Position numbers and translations under genes: made by a program | Part shown: piece after piece, positions 54,301 through 62,858 of the stretch | Position numbering within the stretch: position 1 is the first letter of the stretch | Layout of the letters: each line of letters starts with the position of its first letter | DNA from: Roseovarius sp. | GTDB taxonomy: Bacteria > Pseudomonadota > Alphaproteobacteria > Rhodobacterales > Rhodobacteraceae | Assembly (NCBI GenBank): GCA_026709325.1 | Contig: JAPOTF010000161.1 | Span: 1-64,000, forward strand | Reading direction: 5' to 3' | DNA: 64,000 bases | The notes under the pieces: generated by a model | What the model was told of the DNA's origin: nothing | Database searches by the model: none | The model's input: the letters and a program-made list of their open reading frames with translations, nothing else

Positions 54301-55926
54301 TCACAGGAACAATGTCACTATTGGCGGCCAAATCAGCAGCACCGACAAGGCAAGCAGCTGCAGCATTATAAACGGAAGGAACCCGCGGAAAATGTCCGTT
54401 AGCGATATATGCGGCGGCGCAACCGATTTCAGGTAGAACGCGGCCGGGCCAAAGGGTGGCGAAAGGAAACTGACCTGCATGTTCATGCAGAACACCACGC
54501 CAAACCAGATTGGCACAAATCTGGGATCAATGCTTCCAAGGAATCCGATTTCCTCCACGGGCAGTTGAACCACAATCGGCAGGAACACGGGCATAATCAG
54601 CAGCACAATGCCAACCCAGTCCATGAACATGCCCATAATCAGGAAAATAAGCATCATTACCAGGATAATGCCCATTGTGGGCAGTTCCGAGGAAACAATG
54701 AGATTGGCCACATAGGTGGGGCCTCCGGCGAGCGTATAGGCCGCGGCCAGCGATGCCGCGCCAATGGTAACCCAAATGATTGTGCCCGTGGATTTCAATG
54801 TCCGGATGAGGCTGTCCCATACAATCTCAAAGGACATTTCCCGCCTTATCAATCCGATGACAAACACGGCGACAACCCCCATGCCCGCCGCCTCGGTTAT
54901 TCCGGTAATGCCCATGTAGATTGAACCGAGAACAACACCGATCACGATAACGGGAGCAATTAGGCCCTTGCCCATTTCCCAGCCCCTGGAAACGTGATCC
55001 CTGCCTATCAGAACAACTGAAACTCCGGCAATCACCAAAGCCGCAACCAGCCACGGCAGATCGGAAACCATCCCTAGCGCAATGGGATCAACGCCTTCGA
55101 CAACCGCATTCTGGCCGGTAAACGTAAAAAACGCATTCCGCAATATAAGCGCCCCAAGCACCCACAGGGCGAAACGCGAAAGAAAGCCCAGAAACATCAT
55201 GGTTTTTTCCCGTCCCCTGGGCGCGGCGGGATCTTCCTCCGGCAAAGGCGCCAGCGAGGGATTCAACTGGGTTCGAATAACAATGTAGATGATTATGAAA
55301 CTTGCCAGCATGAATCCCGGAAGGAACGAGGCGGTAAACAGCGCCTTGATGGACGTTTCCGTTACCAGCCCGTAAAAAATCAGCACAATCGATGGAGGTA
55401 TCATTGTTCCAAGAGAACCCGAGGCGCATATGGTTCCGATGGCGAGATTCTGATTGTATCCCAGTCGCAGCATTTGAGGCAGAGCGATCAGGCCCAGAAG
55501 AACGACCTCGCCACCGATGATCCCGGACATTGCCGCCATGATCACCGCCATTATGGATGTGACAATGGCAATTCCGCCACGCGTGCGCGACAGCCACTGG
55601 TTGAGCGAGCTGTACATGTCCTTGGCGATGCCGGAACGCTCCAGCAGCGCGGCCATGAATATAAAGAGCGGAACCGATATCAGCACATAATTGGTCATCT
55701 GCCGGTATACCGCCTGGGCAAGAACCGACATCGGTCCACTGCCAAATCTGCCAAAAGACAGTTCGGGACCGAATTTCATTACAATCACGGCGACGGCAAG
55801 AAATGCGGATGCAAAACCGAGTGGCATGCCAATGGCGAGAAGCGCAAACATGCCCAGCAGCAAAAAGATGGAAAGCAGGGCGATGCTGTCCACCTTCATC
55901 CAGGATATGAGTTCAAGAAATTCCAT
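54301..55926 (-). CDS. dctM: TRAP transporter large permease (DctM), long form
   Basis: 541 residues, over 100 longer than the usual DctM. The N-terminal half (LLGMFALLAIGMPLGFASAFLAV, FIFMAALLERSGIAKDMY, MSGIIGGEVVLLGLIALPQM, CASGSLGTMIPPSIVLIFYG) and C-terminal half (FLIMGMFMDWVGIVLLIMPVFLP, VSFLSPPFGPAAFYLKSVAPP) are standard. The extra material is a central insertion at about 225-330 with two or three more membrane helices, as in the long DctM subfamily. It moves solute with sodium, fed by DctP. 2 bp from dctQ. Confidence 0.93.
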   Translation of the reverse strand: MEFLELISWMKVDSIALLSIFLLLGMFALLAIGMPLGFASAFLAVAVIVMKFGPELSFGRFGSGPMSVLAQAVYRQMTNYVLISVPLFIFMAALLERSGIAKDMYSSLNQWLSRTRGGIAIVTSIMAVIMAAMSGIIGGEVVLLGLIALPQMLRLGYNQNLAIGTICASGSLGTMIPPSIVLIFYGLVTETSIKALFTASFLPGFMLASFIIIYIVIRTQLNPSLAPLPEEDPAAPRGREKTMMFLGFLSRFALWVLGALILRNAFFTFTGQNAVVEGVDPIALGMVSDLPWLVAALVIAGVSVVLIGRDHVSRGWEMGKGLIAPVIVIGVVLGSIYMGITGITEAAGMGVVAVFVIGLIRREMSFEIVWDSLIRTLKSTGTIIWVTIGAASLAAAYTLAGGPTYVANLIVSSELPTMGIILVMMLIFLIMGMFMDWVGIVLLIMPVFLPIVVQLPVEEIGFLGSIDPRFVPIWFGVVFCMNMQVSFLSPPFGPAAFYLKSVAPPHISLTDIFRGFLPFIMLQLLALSVLLIWPPIVTLFL

Positions 55927-55927
55927 G

Positions 55928-56752
55928 TCAATCGTCCAGTGTCTTCCGCATCATTTCAATTTCGCTCTCATCGATGTCGTCAATTGGAGAATGATGTTCC
56001 GGAGCCTTGCTCCAGTCGGCAATCAGGTTGGATATTGCCTGAATCGCCACCAGAACTATGATAATCAGGATGGCCGGTTTGACTATGCCGGGAATGGGCG
56101 GATCCCAGGCCGTGCCGAATGTCTCCATGCGAACGAAGCGCCGCTCGGCATCCGCGTAGTTTCCCCATACAAGAGCAAAGGTGAAAATGGCAATAAGCAG
56201 CATCGAAACAACGTCGGCAACCTTCCGCATCCATCGGGGCATCATGTCATAAATGATAAATATTCGAATGTGGCTGCGCTGCTGCATCGCATACTGACCC
56301 GCGAACAGGAATACGAAAGACGCAATCCACAGCGAGAGTTCATTGGCCCACAGTGTCGGACGCGAGAATACATATCTGGAAACGACCTCGTAAAACATGA
56401 CCAGAACAATTGTCGCGGTCATGATCATTGCCATGCGAGAGGTTACAAGCGAAACAATGTCAAAAAAACCATTTGCCCTTGTTTCAATCATTCCCCTGAA
56501 ATCAGACAGATAGAGAGAAGAGAACAGGATTGCACCGGTAAGCGAGATCATCATCGCCCAGACTATGGGCCGCCCTTCGGGGCGGATCATCTCATGCAGT
56601 CCAAGCGCATCCTCCACAAAAACGCGATTGAGTACCAGCCATACATATATAATCGCGGTCAAGCCGCAAAAAAACAGCATTGCCAAACGAATTGGATTTC
56701 TCAGCCTGCCGCACCATACACTTTCCCCCTGCATGCCCAACCTCCCCAACAT
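55928..56752 (-). CDS. dctQ: TRAP transporter small permease (DctQ), long form
   Basis: 274 residues; typical DctQ is about 170. The four-helix DctQ core is the C-terminal part (MIMTATIVLVMFYEVVSRYVF, LWANELSLWIASFVFLFAGQYAM, VADVVSMLLIAIFTFALVWG, AILIIIVLVAIQAISNLI). An N-terminal extension adds two membrane segments (PIRLAMLFFCGLTAIIYVWL, RPIVWAMMISLTGAILFSSL). Such long DctQ proteins pair with long DctM forms. Confidence 0.88.
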   Translation of the reverse strand: MLGRLGMQGESVWCGRLRNPIRLAMLFFCGLTAIIYVWLVLNRVFVEDALGLHEMIRPEGRPIVWAMMISLTGAILFSSLYLSDFRGMIETRANGFFDIVSLVTSRMAMIMTATIVLVMFYEVVSRYVFSRPTLWANELSLWIASFVFLFAGQYAMQQRSHIRIFIIYDMMPRWMRKVADVVSMLLIAIFTFALVWGNYADAERRFVRMETFGTAWDPPIPGIVKPAILIIIVLVAIQAISNLIADWSKAPEHHSPIDDIDESEIEMMRKTLDD

Positions 56753-56845
56753 GCCAAATCATAAATTCAAAGCTTGCGGTTTTTCGAATTTTAAATGCGG
56801 GCTTCCCGTTGCCGGGAAACCCGCCTCCTTTTGGTTCGTCCGATA

Positions 56846-57859
56846 TTAGTTGATCAGACCTAGATCCTTCAGATAGGATTTGTGGCTCTCAAGAAGAGCG
56901 CCGGCTTCGGGAGAGCGCGTTCCCCAGTCTTCCCAGGCAACCTGGGCGGCACGGCGGAACTCGGCGCGGTCTTCAGGAGACCAGTCATAAAGCGTCACGC
57001 CTTCAGCCGTAAGTTTCGCGGCCGCCTCGGCATTGGCCTTTTCATTGTACAGGGCAATGTGGAACGCAAGTTTCTGCCATGCGGTGTCAATGATACGGCG
57101 CTGCTGCTCGGTCAGACCATCCCAAACGTCCTTGTTGCAGGCAAGGTGATCCGATGGCATTGAGTGGAAGCCAGGGAATGTGGCGTGATTCACAATGTCA
57201 TAGAGTCCGAGACCAACATTGTTGGCAAGACCCGAAGCGTCCGCACCGTCAATAATGCCGGTTTCAAGGGCGGTGAATATCTCGGTAAAGTCCATAACGA
57301 TTGGAGATGCGCCAAGCTCTTCAAAGATTTCGGTTTCCATTCCAGGAGGCGAACGGAACTTCCAGCCCTCGAGATCCTGAAATCCGGCGATTGGCCGCGA
57401 TGAACTCAGAGATTCCTGTCCGTAAATCGCCCAGCCTATCAGCTGCATGTTCTGAGCGTTGTAGAGTTCCTGGGCGGCGGCATATCCGTCACCATAGTAC
57501 AACCATGAATATTGCTGCCACGGCGTGTCGTAGCCACCCATGATGTCCCCCACAAACTGGAATGCGGGGTTTTTGCCCGTCTGATAGGCGCCACCGGTTG
57601 CGTCGCAATCGAGAATTCCATTGATTGCCGCGTCAAATGTTTCAACGGAAGCCACAACGGAAGACGCATAGAACATCTCTATTGTTATTTCGCCATTGGA
57701 CATGACGCTCACATCGTCCACCCAGTTTGCAAGCGCCTTGCCTGTCGGATGCTCAGACGCGTAGTGAGTCTGGATACGCAGCGTCACCGGTTCCGCAAAA
57801 GCGGTTGCGCCAAGCAGAACGGCGGCCCCTGCCATGGAAAGTACATTCTTCAGATTCAT
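56846..57859 (-). CDS. dctP: TRAP transporter substrate-binding protein (DctP)
   Basis: 337 residues from MNLKNVLSMAGAAVLLGATAFA, a Sec signal peptide; GGAGGAG lies 6 bases upstream, fixing this start over an ATG eight codons earlier. DctP fold: RIQTHYASEHPTGKAL, MFYASSVVASVETFDAAING, GWAIYGQESLSSSRPI, GWKFRSPPGMETEIFEELGASPIVMDFTEIFTALETGIIDGADASG and AFHIALYNEKANAEAAAKL. The Arg in KFRSP usually binds the carboxylate of the cargo, consistent with import of an acidic sugar. First gene of the leftward cluster dctP-Q-M-uxaA. Confidence 0.93.
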   Translation of the reverse strand: MNLKNVLSMAGAAVLLGATAFAEPVTLRIQTHYASEHPTGKALANWVDDVSVMSNGEITIEMFYASSVVASVETFDAAINGILDCDATGGAYQTGKNPAFQFVGDIMGGYDTPWQQYSWLYYGDGYAAAQELYNAQNMQLIGWAIYGQESLSSSRPIAGFQDLEGWKFRSPPGMETEIFEELGASPIVMDFTEIFTALETGIIDGADASGLANNVGLGLYDIVNHATFPGFHSMPSDHLACNKDVWDGLTEQQRRIIDTAWQKLAFHIALYNEKANAEAAAKLTAEGVTLYDWSPEDRAEFRRAAQVAWEDWGTRSPEAGALLESHKSYLKDLGLIN

Positions 57860-58184
57860 TTTTTTCTCCTCCTGATACGGCAAATCAATTCCGCATTTTT
57901 TAATGGGCTTAAAACCCAGCCACGGGAAGACATTTCGCTGTCCCCCAAAAAGGCTTTAATGAATGAGAGAATCAATTGCAATAACTTTGGTCGGCAAACC
58001 CGGGCAGCTCAAATTGCATCTTGCACAGATAATCCGGCAAATTCAGGTAATGATTCAAAAGCGCCTCTTGCCGACAATCACCAGCGGTAATAGTAGTCAA
58101 ACGATGTGACTGAGGCCGGCACGGTTGATAGCGCATGGGGGCGCTGTCGACTTTGGCGGCGGAAAACAACCAAGGAGGCAACAC
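57860..58184. promoter_or_regulatory. Divergent region between dctP and the FAH-family gene
   Basis: About 325 bp with no gene. It should carry promoters for the leftward TRAP operon and the rightward hydrolase, so a shared regulator is likely to bind here. No palindromic operator was evident by eye, and no regulator gene is encoded in the visible part of the cluster. Confidence 0.45.
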
Positions 58185-59024
58185 ATGAAACTGCTTAGAT
58201 ATGGACCGGCGGGAAACGAAAAACCGGGAATGCTTGACAACAGCGGCAGGGTCAGAGCAATTGACGGACCCGATTTTGCCGGTGAAGGCGTCTCGCTCGC
58301 CAGAATGGCCGCATTGCGGGACATGGATGTCGAATCCCTGCCCATTGTCGACAATCCCGGAAGAATCGGGGCCTGTCTCGCATCGGTTTCAAACTTTTAC
58401 TGCATCGGGCTGAACTACGCCAGGCACGCAGCCGAAACAGGTGCCGCGGCTCCCACGGAACCCATACTGTTTTCGAAGGCAGGTTCGGCCTTGTCCGGTC
58501 CATATGATCCCGTTGTCATTCCCCGCAATTCCACCAAATCGGACTGGGAAGTTGAACTTGGCGTGGTTATCGGAAGCGAGGCGCTTTATGTGGAGGAAAG
58601 CGCGGCTCTTGACCATGTTTCGGGCTATTGCGTTGTCAATGACGTTTCAGAGCGCGCCTTCCAGATTGAAATGGGCGGGCAATGGATCAAGGGGAAATCC
58701 GCGCCCACCTTTGGCCCAACCGGTCCATGGCTTGTAACCGCCGATGAAGTGCCCAATCCGCAAAATCTGGCGCTGAAGCTGTCCGTCAACGGCGAGCTGC
58801 TGCAGAATTCCAGCACCGACGACATGATATTTCCGGTTGCCGCCATCATCTCGTACATGAGCCGGTTCATGAAGCTCCTGCCTGGCGATATCATTGCCAC
58901 CGGAACACCCGCGGGCGTCGGAATGGGTCTTTCCCCGCAGCGCTTCCTCAAGGCGGGGGATGTCATTGAGCTGTCCGTGGAGGGCCTTGGAGAGCAAAGG
59001 CAGGATGTGGTTGACGCGCAATAG
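58185..59024 (+). CDS. FAH-family hydrolase, 2,4-diketo-3-deoxy-fuconate/rhamnonate hydrolase-like
   Basis: 279 residues from MKLLRYGPAGNEKPG; AAGGAGG precedes this ATG, fixing it over one 20 codons earlier. Fumarylacetoacetase fold: IGLNYARHAAETGAAAPTEPILF, DWEVELGVVIG (metal Glu residues), SGYCVVNDVSERAFQ, KGKSAPTFGPTGPWLVT and DIIATGTPAGVGMG. The MKLLRYGP...KPG opening marks the subgroup that cleaves 2,4-diketo-3-deoxy sugar acids to pyruvate and a hydroxy acid, though ureidoglycolate lyase annotations are also common. Divergent from the TRAP operon. Confidence 0.85.
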   Translation: MKLLRYGPAGNEKPGMLDNSGRVRAIDGPDFAGEGVSLARMAALRDMDVESLPIVDNPGRIGACLASVSNFYCIGLNYARHAAETGAAAPTEPILFSKAGSALSGPYDPVVIPRNSTKSDWEVELGVVIGSEALYVEESAALDHVSGYCVVNDVSERAFQIEMGGQWIKGKSAPTFGPTGPWLVTADEVPNPQNLALKLSVNGELLQNSSTDDMIFPVAAIISYMSRFMKLLPGDIIATGTPAGVGMGLSPQRFLKAGDVIELSVEGLGEQRQDVVDAQ

Positions 59025-59076
59025 GCTTGTCGCGAACATGAAATGCCGACAATTTCACTTCAAACCGTCAAGCGGC

Positions 59077-59829
59077 CTAATGGATTAGAGAGCCCCCGTT
59101 AACATCCAGTTCGGAACCTGTAACATAGGCTGAAAGCTCAGATGCCAGGAAGAGCGCGCATCCCGCAACATCAGCCGCGGTGCCCGCTCTTCCCATGGGA
59201 ATGTCATCAATGATCTGCTTCTTCATCTGATCTGCAAGCATGCCGGCGGTTATGTCGGTTGCGATAAACCCGGGGCAAATGGCGTTGACGCGTATTCCGT
59301 CAACAGCCAGTTCGCGCGCCATCGCCTTCGTCAGTCCGAGGATTCCGGCCTTGGCGGCCGAATAGTGCGGTCCGCCAAAAATCCCGCCTCCCCGCTGTGC
59401 GGATACTGAAGACATGTTTATCAGCGCCCCGCATTTCCGCGAGCGCATGTGGGGTATAATCGCCTGGCTCATGTTCATGGTGCCGCGAAGATTGACGTTC
59501 AGCACCGCGTCATAGCCGTCTTGATCAATTTCCATAATCTTCAGCGGCTGCGTAATGCCGGCGTTGTTCACAAGAATGTCCATTTTCCCGAAAGCTTCAA
59601 GCACCTTTTCCACTGCCCGATCACATTCCGACCTGTTTGCCACGTCGCACGCCACGCCCATGTGCCGCTCTCCGATATCGGCCGCGGCCCGCATTGATTT
59701 TTTCGGATCCAAATCAAGGATTGCAACCTTGCAGCCATGCTCGGAAAAAAGCCGTGCCGTTGCCTTGCCAAGCCCGCGCGGGCTTGCGGCACCCGTCACA
59801 ATCGCCGATTTCCCCTCAAGCAGCTTCAT
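59077..59829 (-). CDS. SDR family oxidoreductase (FabG-like)
   Basis: 250 residues from MKLLEGKSAIVTGAASPRGLG, whose ATG overlaps the preceding gene's stop. Coenzyme motif GAASPRGLGKA, ILDLDP (NAD-type acidic residue), NNAGITQPLK, catalytic Ser in MSSVSAQRGG and YSAAKAGILGL (Tyr-x-x-x-Lys), closing YVTGSELDVNGGSLIH. Probably oxidises a hydroxyl of a sugar-acid intermediate; the substrate cannot be named. Last gene of a leftward operon starting with the transketolase halves. Confidence 0.87.
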   Translation of the reverse strand: MKLLEGKSAIVTGAASPRGLGKATARLFSEHGCKVAILDLDPKKSMRAAADIGERHMGVACDVANRSECDRAVEKVLEAFGKMDILVNNAGITQPLKIMEIDQDGYDAVLNVNLRGTMNMSQAIIPHMRSRKCGALINMSSVSAQRGGGIFGGPHYSAAKAGILGLTKAMARELAVDGIRVNAICPGFIATDITAGMLADQMKKQIIDDIPMGRAGTAADVAGCALFLASELSAYVTGSELDVNGGSLIH

Positions 59830-60749
59830 GGCAAACACTCCGAATCTGATGATTTCACCGAATTTGCAGATGAGGAGACATCCGTCAATGACTCGTAGAC
59901 CCGCACCACCTGGCTGTCATCGGAGGCGCCCAGCCCCAGGTCGCGCGCTTTCGCAAGCATTTGCCGAGCCGTCCTCGCCATTGGCAGCGCAACCGCGCAG
60001 TCATTGCCGGTTTCCAGTACAAGTCCCATGTCCTTAATGAAAATATCCACGGTTGATGTGGCCTTTGGATCGTCCTGCAGCATGCGCGGACCACGATCCT
60101 GAAGCATCCAGCTCCGGCCCGCCGATGCGGAAACGATTTCAAGAAGCGTTTTCGGGTCGCAACCCGCCTTTTCACCAAAGCTCATCAACTCGGCCGCAGC
60201 GACCAGATGCACGCCCGCGGCCAGCTGATGCACCACCTTGTAGGTGGCGCCGAGTCCCGCAGATTCGCCAAGCACATATATTTTGCCCGATATGGCTTCC
60301 AGAATCGGCCAAGCCTTTTTGCGCGCCTCGCTGGGACCGGAGACCATCGCGGTCAGGCTGCCCGCCTTCGCGCCCGCCTGGCCTCCTGAAACGGGGGCGT
60401 CCAGCATCATGTGGCCACGCACTTCCAGCTCGTTCGCAATTTCCCTCGCATCCATTGGCGAGATTGTTGAGCACAGAACCACGGTCGAGCCTTTTTCAAG
60501 CGACTCGGCCACACCGGTTGAAAACAGCGCGGCCCGGGCCTGATCGCCGGTTTCAACCATGAGCATCAGCAGGTCGGCGCCACTTGCCGCCTCTTTTGCA
60601 GACGATGCAGCCGTCCCGCCAGCCTCGGCAAATTCATCAAGGGCCCGTTTCGAGATATCGAACCCGTGAAGAGCCATTCCCGCCTTCATGATGTTCCGGG
60701 CCATGTGGCCGCCCATGTTCCCAAGCCCGATAAACGTCTTTTTCGACAA
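59826..60749 (-). CDS. 3-hydroxyisobutyrate dehydrogenase-family enzyme (possible L-threonate dehydrogenase)
   Basis: 307 residues. Rossmann start TFIGLGNMGGHMARNIMKAG, substrate loop DAPVSGGQAGAKAGSLTAMVSG, catalytic Lys in GLGATYKVVHQLAAG and a C-terminal helical domain with DIFIKDMGLVLETGND. The beta-hydroxyacid dehydrogenase family includes tartronate semialdehyde reductase and L-threonate dehydrogenase (LtnD). In this setting a four-carbon sugar acid is a reasonable substrate. ATGA overlap with the SDR gene downstream. Confidence 0.85.
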   Translation of the reverse strand: MSKKTFIGLGNMGGHMARNIMKAGMALHGFDISKRALDEFAEAGGTAASSAKEAASGADLLMLMVETGDQARAALFSTGVAESLEKGSTVVLCSTISPMDAREIANELEVRGHMMLDAPVSGGQAGAKAGSLTAMVSGPSEARKKAWPILEAISGKIYVLGESAGLGATYKVVHQLAAGVHLVAAAELMSFGEKAGCDPKTLLEIVSASAGRSWMLQDRGPRMLQDDPKATSTVDIFIKDMGLVLETGNDCAVALPMARTARQMLAKARDLGLGASDDSQVVRVYESLTDVSSSANSVKSSDSECLP

Positions 60750-60750
60750 T

Positions 60751-61800
60751 TTACTTACCCATCCATTTTTTGACTTTTTCGGTCACGGCCCGTGCCGAAA
60801 GACCATATTGATCATGCAGCGTCGGCAAAGCTCCCGCATCCAGAAACTCGTCTGGCAGTGCGATCTGCCTAAATTGCGCGTTGACGCCGTTTCTCAGCAG
60901 GACCCCTGCCACGGCCTCGCCGAGTCCGCCAATAATTGAATGGTTCTCCGCCGCAACCACAAGTCGCCCGCACCTGGAAACTTCCTGAATGATTGATTCC
61001 TCGTCAAGAGGCTTTATGGTTGGCGCGTGCATCACCGCGCATGAAATGCCGTCTCTAGCCAGCGCGTCCGCGGCATCAAGCGCCCGCATGGTCATAAATC
61101 CCGCTGAAATAAACAGTACATCCGCGCCGTCCCGTATCATCTGCGCCTTTCCCGGCTTGAACCTGTATCCGTATTTGCCAAGGACATTGGGAACCTTTCC
61201 CCTCGGAAGGCGCATGTATACCGGTCCGGGAATGTCCGCCATCGCCCGCGTTGCCTGATCAATTTCAACGGCATCGCAGGGATCAATGACCGTCAGATTG
61301 GGCATGCCCCTCATAATCGCGACATCCTCCGTTGCCTGATGGCTCGGGCCGTAGCCGGTGGACAGGCCCGGCAGCGCGCAGCATATCTTTACCGGCAGAT
61401 TTTCCTCCGCGATAGCCATTGCGATAAAGTCATACGCCCTTCGGGAGGCAAATACCGCATAAGTCGTGGCATAGGGCGTAAAGCCTTCTCTTGCCAAACC
61501 CGCCGAGGCGGAAAACAGCAATGCCTCCGCCATGCCCATTTGATAAAACCTGCCCGGATGGGCCGACGCGAAAACATGCATGTCCGTGTATTTTGCCAGA
61601 TCGGCGGAAAGACCTAAAACATCCGGGCGGTTCTCTGCCAGTTCAGACAGTGCGGTGCCAAAAGGCGTGTCAATCGTCTCGCGCCCCTCCGAGTCAAGCG
61701 AGGCGATCATTGCGGACGTGGCGCCTTTTTCGCCTGATTCGGACAACGGGCCGGATCTAGGGGCATATTTGCCCATTCTCCTTGAATTTGGCGGAATCAT
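60751..61800 (-). CDS. Transketolase, C-terminal half (separate subunit)
   Basis: 349 residues from MIPPNSRRMGKYAP, which makes an ATGA overlap with the N-half gene; the frame also runs 14 codons further up. Pyrimidine-binding domain: DTPFGTALSELAENRPDVL, MGMAEALLFSASAGLAREGFTPYATTYAVFASRRAYDFI with the catalytic Glu in MAEA, PSHQATEDVAIMRGMPNLTV. The transketolase C domain (DVLFISAGFMTMRALDAADAL) follows. With the N-half it forms a two-subunit ThDP enzyme, a layout known for apulose-4-phosphate transketolase and other catabolic transketolases. Confidence 0.9.
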   Translation of the reverse strand: MIPPNSRRMGKYAPRSGPLSESGEKGATSAMIASLDSEGRETIDTPFGTALSELAENRPDVLGLSADLAKYTDMHVFASAHPGRFYQMGMAEALLFSASAGLAREGFTPYATTYAVFASRRAYDFIAMAIAEENLPVKICCALPGLSTGYGPSHQATEDVAIMRGMPNLTVIDPCDAVEIDQATRAMADIPGPVYMRLPRGKVPNVLGKYGYRFKPGKAQMIRDGADVLFISAGFMTMRALDAADALARDGISCAVMHAPTIKPLDEESIIQEVSRCGRLVVAAENHSIIGGLGEAVAGVLLRNGVNAQFRQIALPDEFLDAGALPTLHDQYGLSARAVTEKVKKWMGK

Positions 61801-62654
61801 GGCGGCATCTCTCCATCCAGATGGGCCAGCGCCTTTGTCCACTCGTCGGCTTCAACTCGAATAAAATGGCTTTTTTCTCTCTCCTCGAGAAACGGAACGC
61901 CCTTGCACATCATGGTGTTGCATATAATCACGCGGGGGCGCCTGTCAGACAGCAGCCGGGCCCTGTCAAAGGCCTTGACCAGCTCTTCAATGTCGTTCCC
62001 TTCAACTTCCTGCGCGTGCCAGCCGAAAGCGGCCCACTTTCCCTGTTCGGTCCCCGGTTCCGTTGCGAGAGCGTCCCGGCTTGGCCCGTCCGCCTGCTGG
62101 TTGTTGAAATCGACAACGGCAATTAGATTGTCGAGTTTCCATTGAACAGCGCTCATAACGGCCTCCCATGTCGATCCCTCGCCAAGCTCGCCATCGCTTA
62201 GCATGTTGTAAACAAAGGCCGGGTTTCCCTTGCGTTTCAGGCCAAGGGCGGCACCGACGGCAATTCCAAGTCCCTGGCCGAGAGACCCGCCCGTGATTTC
62301 CATTCCAGGCGTATAGGCGGCCATGCCGGACATCGGCAGCCGGCTTTCATCCATTCCATATGTTCCGATTTCGCTTTCGGGAATGATTCCGGCCTCAATC
62401 AGGGCGGCGTAGAGCGCAATCGCATAATGTCCGACTGACAGGTAGAATCTGTCCCGATCTTCCCATTCAGGGTCGCGCCGACGGTAGTTGAGAGCGTGAA
62501 AATATGTAACGGCGAGAACATCGGCGACTCCAAGCGCCTGGCCTATGTAGCCCTGACCCTGCACTTTACCCATGTTCAGGGCATGACGGCGAATCGACCA
62601 GGCGCGTCTTGCCAGACTGACGTTGCCGGTCGCTTTTTTTGACGACGCTGACAA
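61797..62654 (-). CDS. Transketolase, N-terminal half (separate subunit)
   Basis: About 285 residues. I choose the TTG at 62654 because GGAGG sits 7 bases before it; the ATG at 62669 overlaps that ribosome site. ThDP-binding half: MGKVQGQGYIGQALGVADVL, DRFYLSVGHYAIALYAAL, GSLGQGLGIAVGAALGLKRK, and the diphosphate motif MLSDGELGEGSTWEAVMSA...LDNLIAVVDFNNQQ (SDG in place of the usual GDG). First gene of the leftward operon tktN-tktC-HIBADH-SDR, coupled to the C-half by ATGA. Confidence 0.9.
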   Translation of the reverse strand: MSASSKKATGNVSLARRAWSIRRHALNMGKVQGQGYIGQALGVADVLAVTYFHALNYRRRDPEWEDRDRFYLSVGHYAIALYAALIEAGIIPESEIGTYGMDESRLPMSGMAAYTPGMEITGGSLGQGLGIAVGAALGLKRKGNPAFVYNMLSDGELGEGSTWEAVMSAVQWKLDNLIAVVDFNNQQADGPSRDALATEPGTEQGKWAAFGWHAQEVEGNDIEELVKAFDRARLLSDRRPRVIICNTMMCKGVPFLEEREKSHFIRVEADEWTKALAHLDGEMPP

Positions 62655-62858
62655 ATCGCCACCCTCCATTCATGTTTTCGGCACACCCGCGCATCGCGGG
62701 ACCGCATCGCCCTTCCATGCATCAATTGAGATCAAATCCAAATTGAATGCAATTCGCAAACTTGAGTTTTGAAACTTCAATTGCCTATTATCTGACGCAT
62801 AATCACATCATTATGGCCGGAAGACCAGTGGTCGGTCATATAAACCGGAGGGAAAGCA

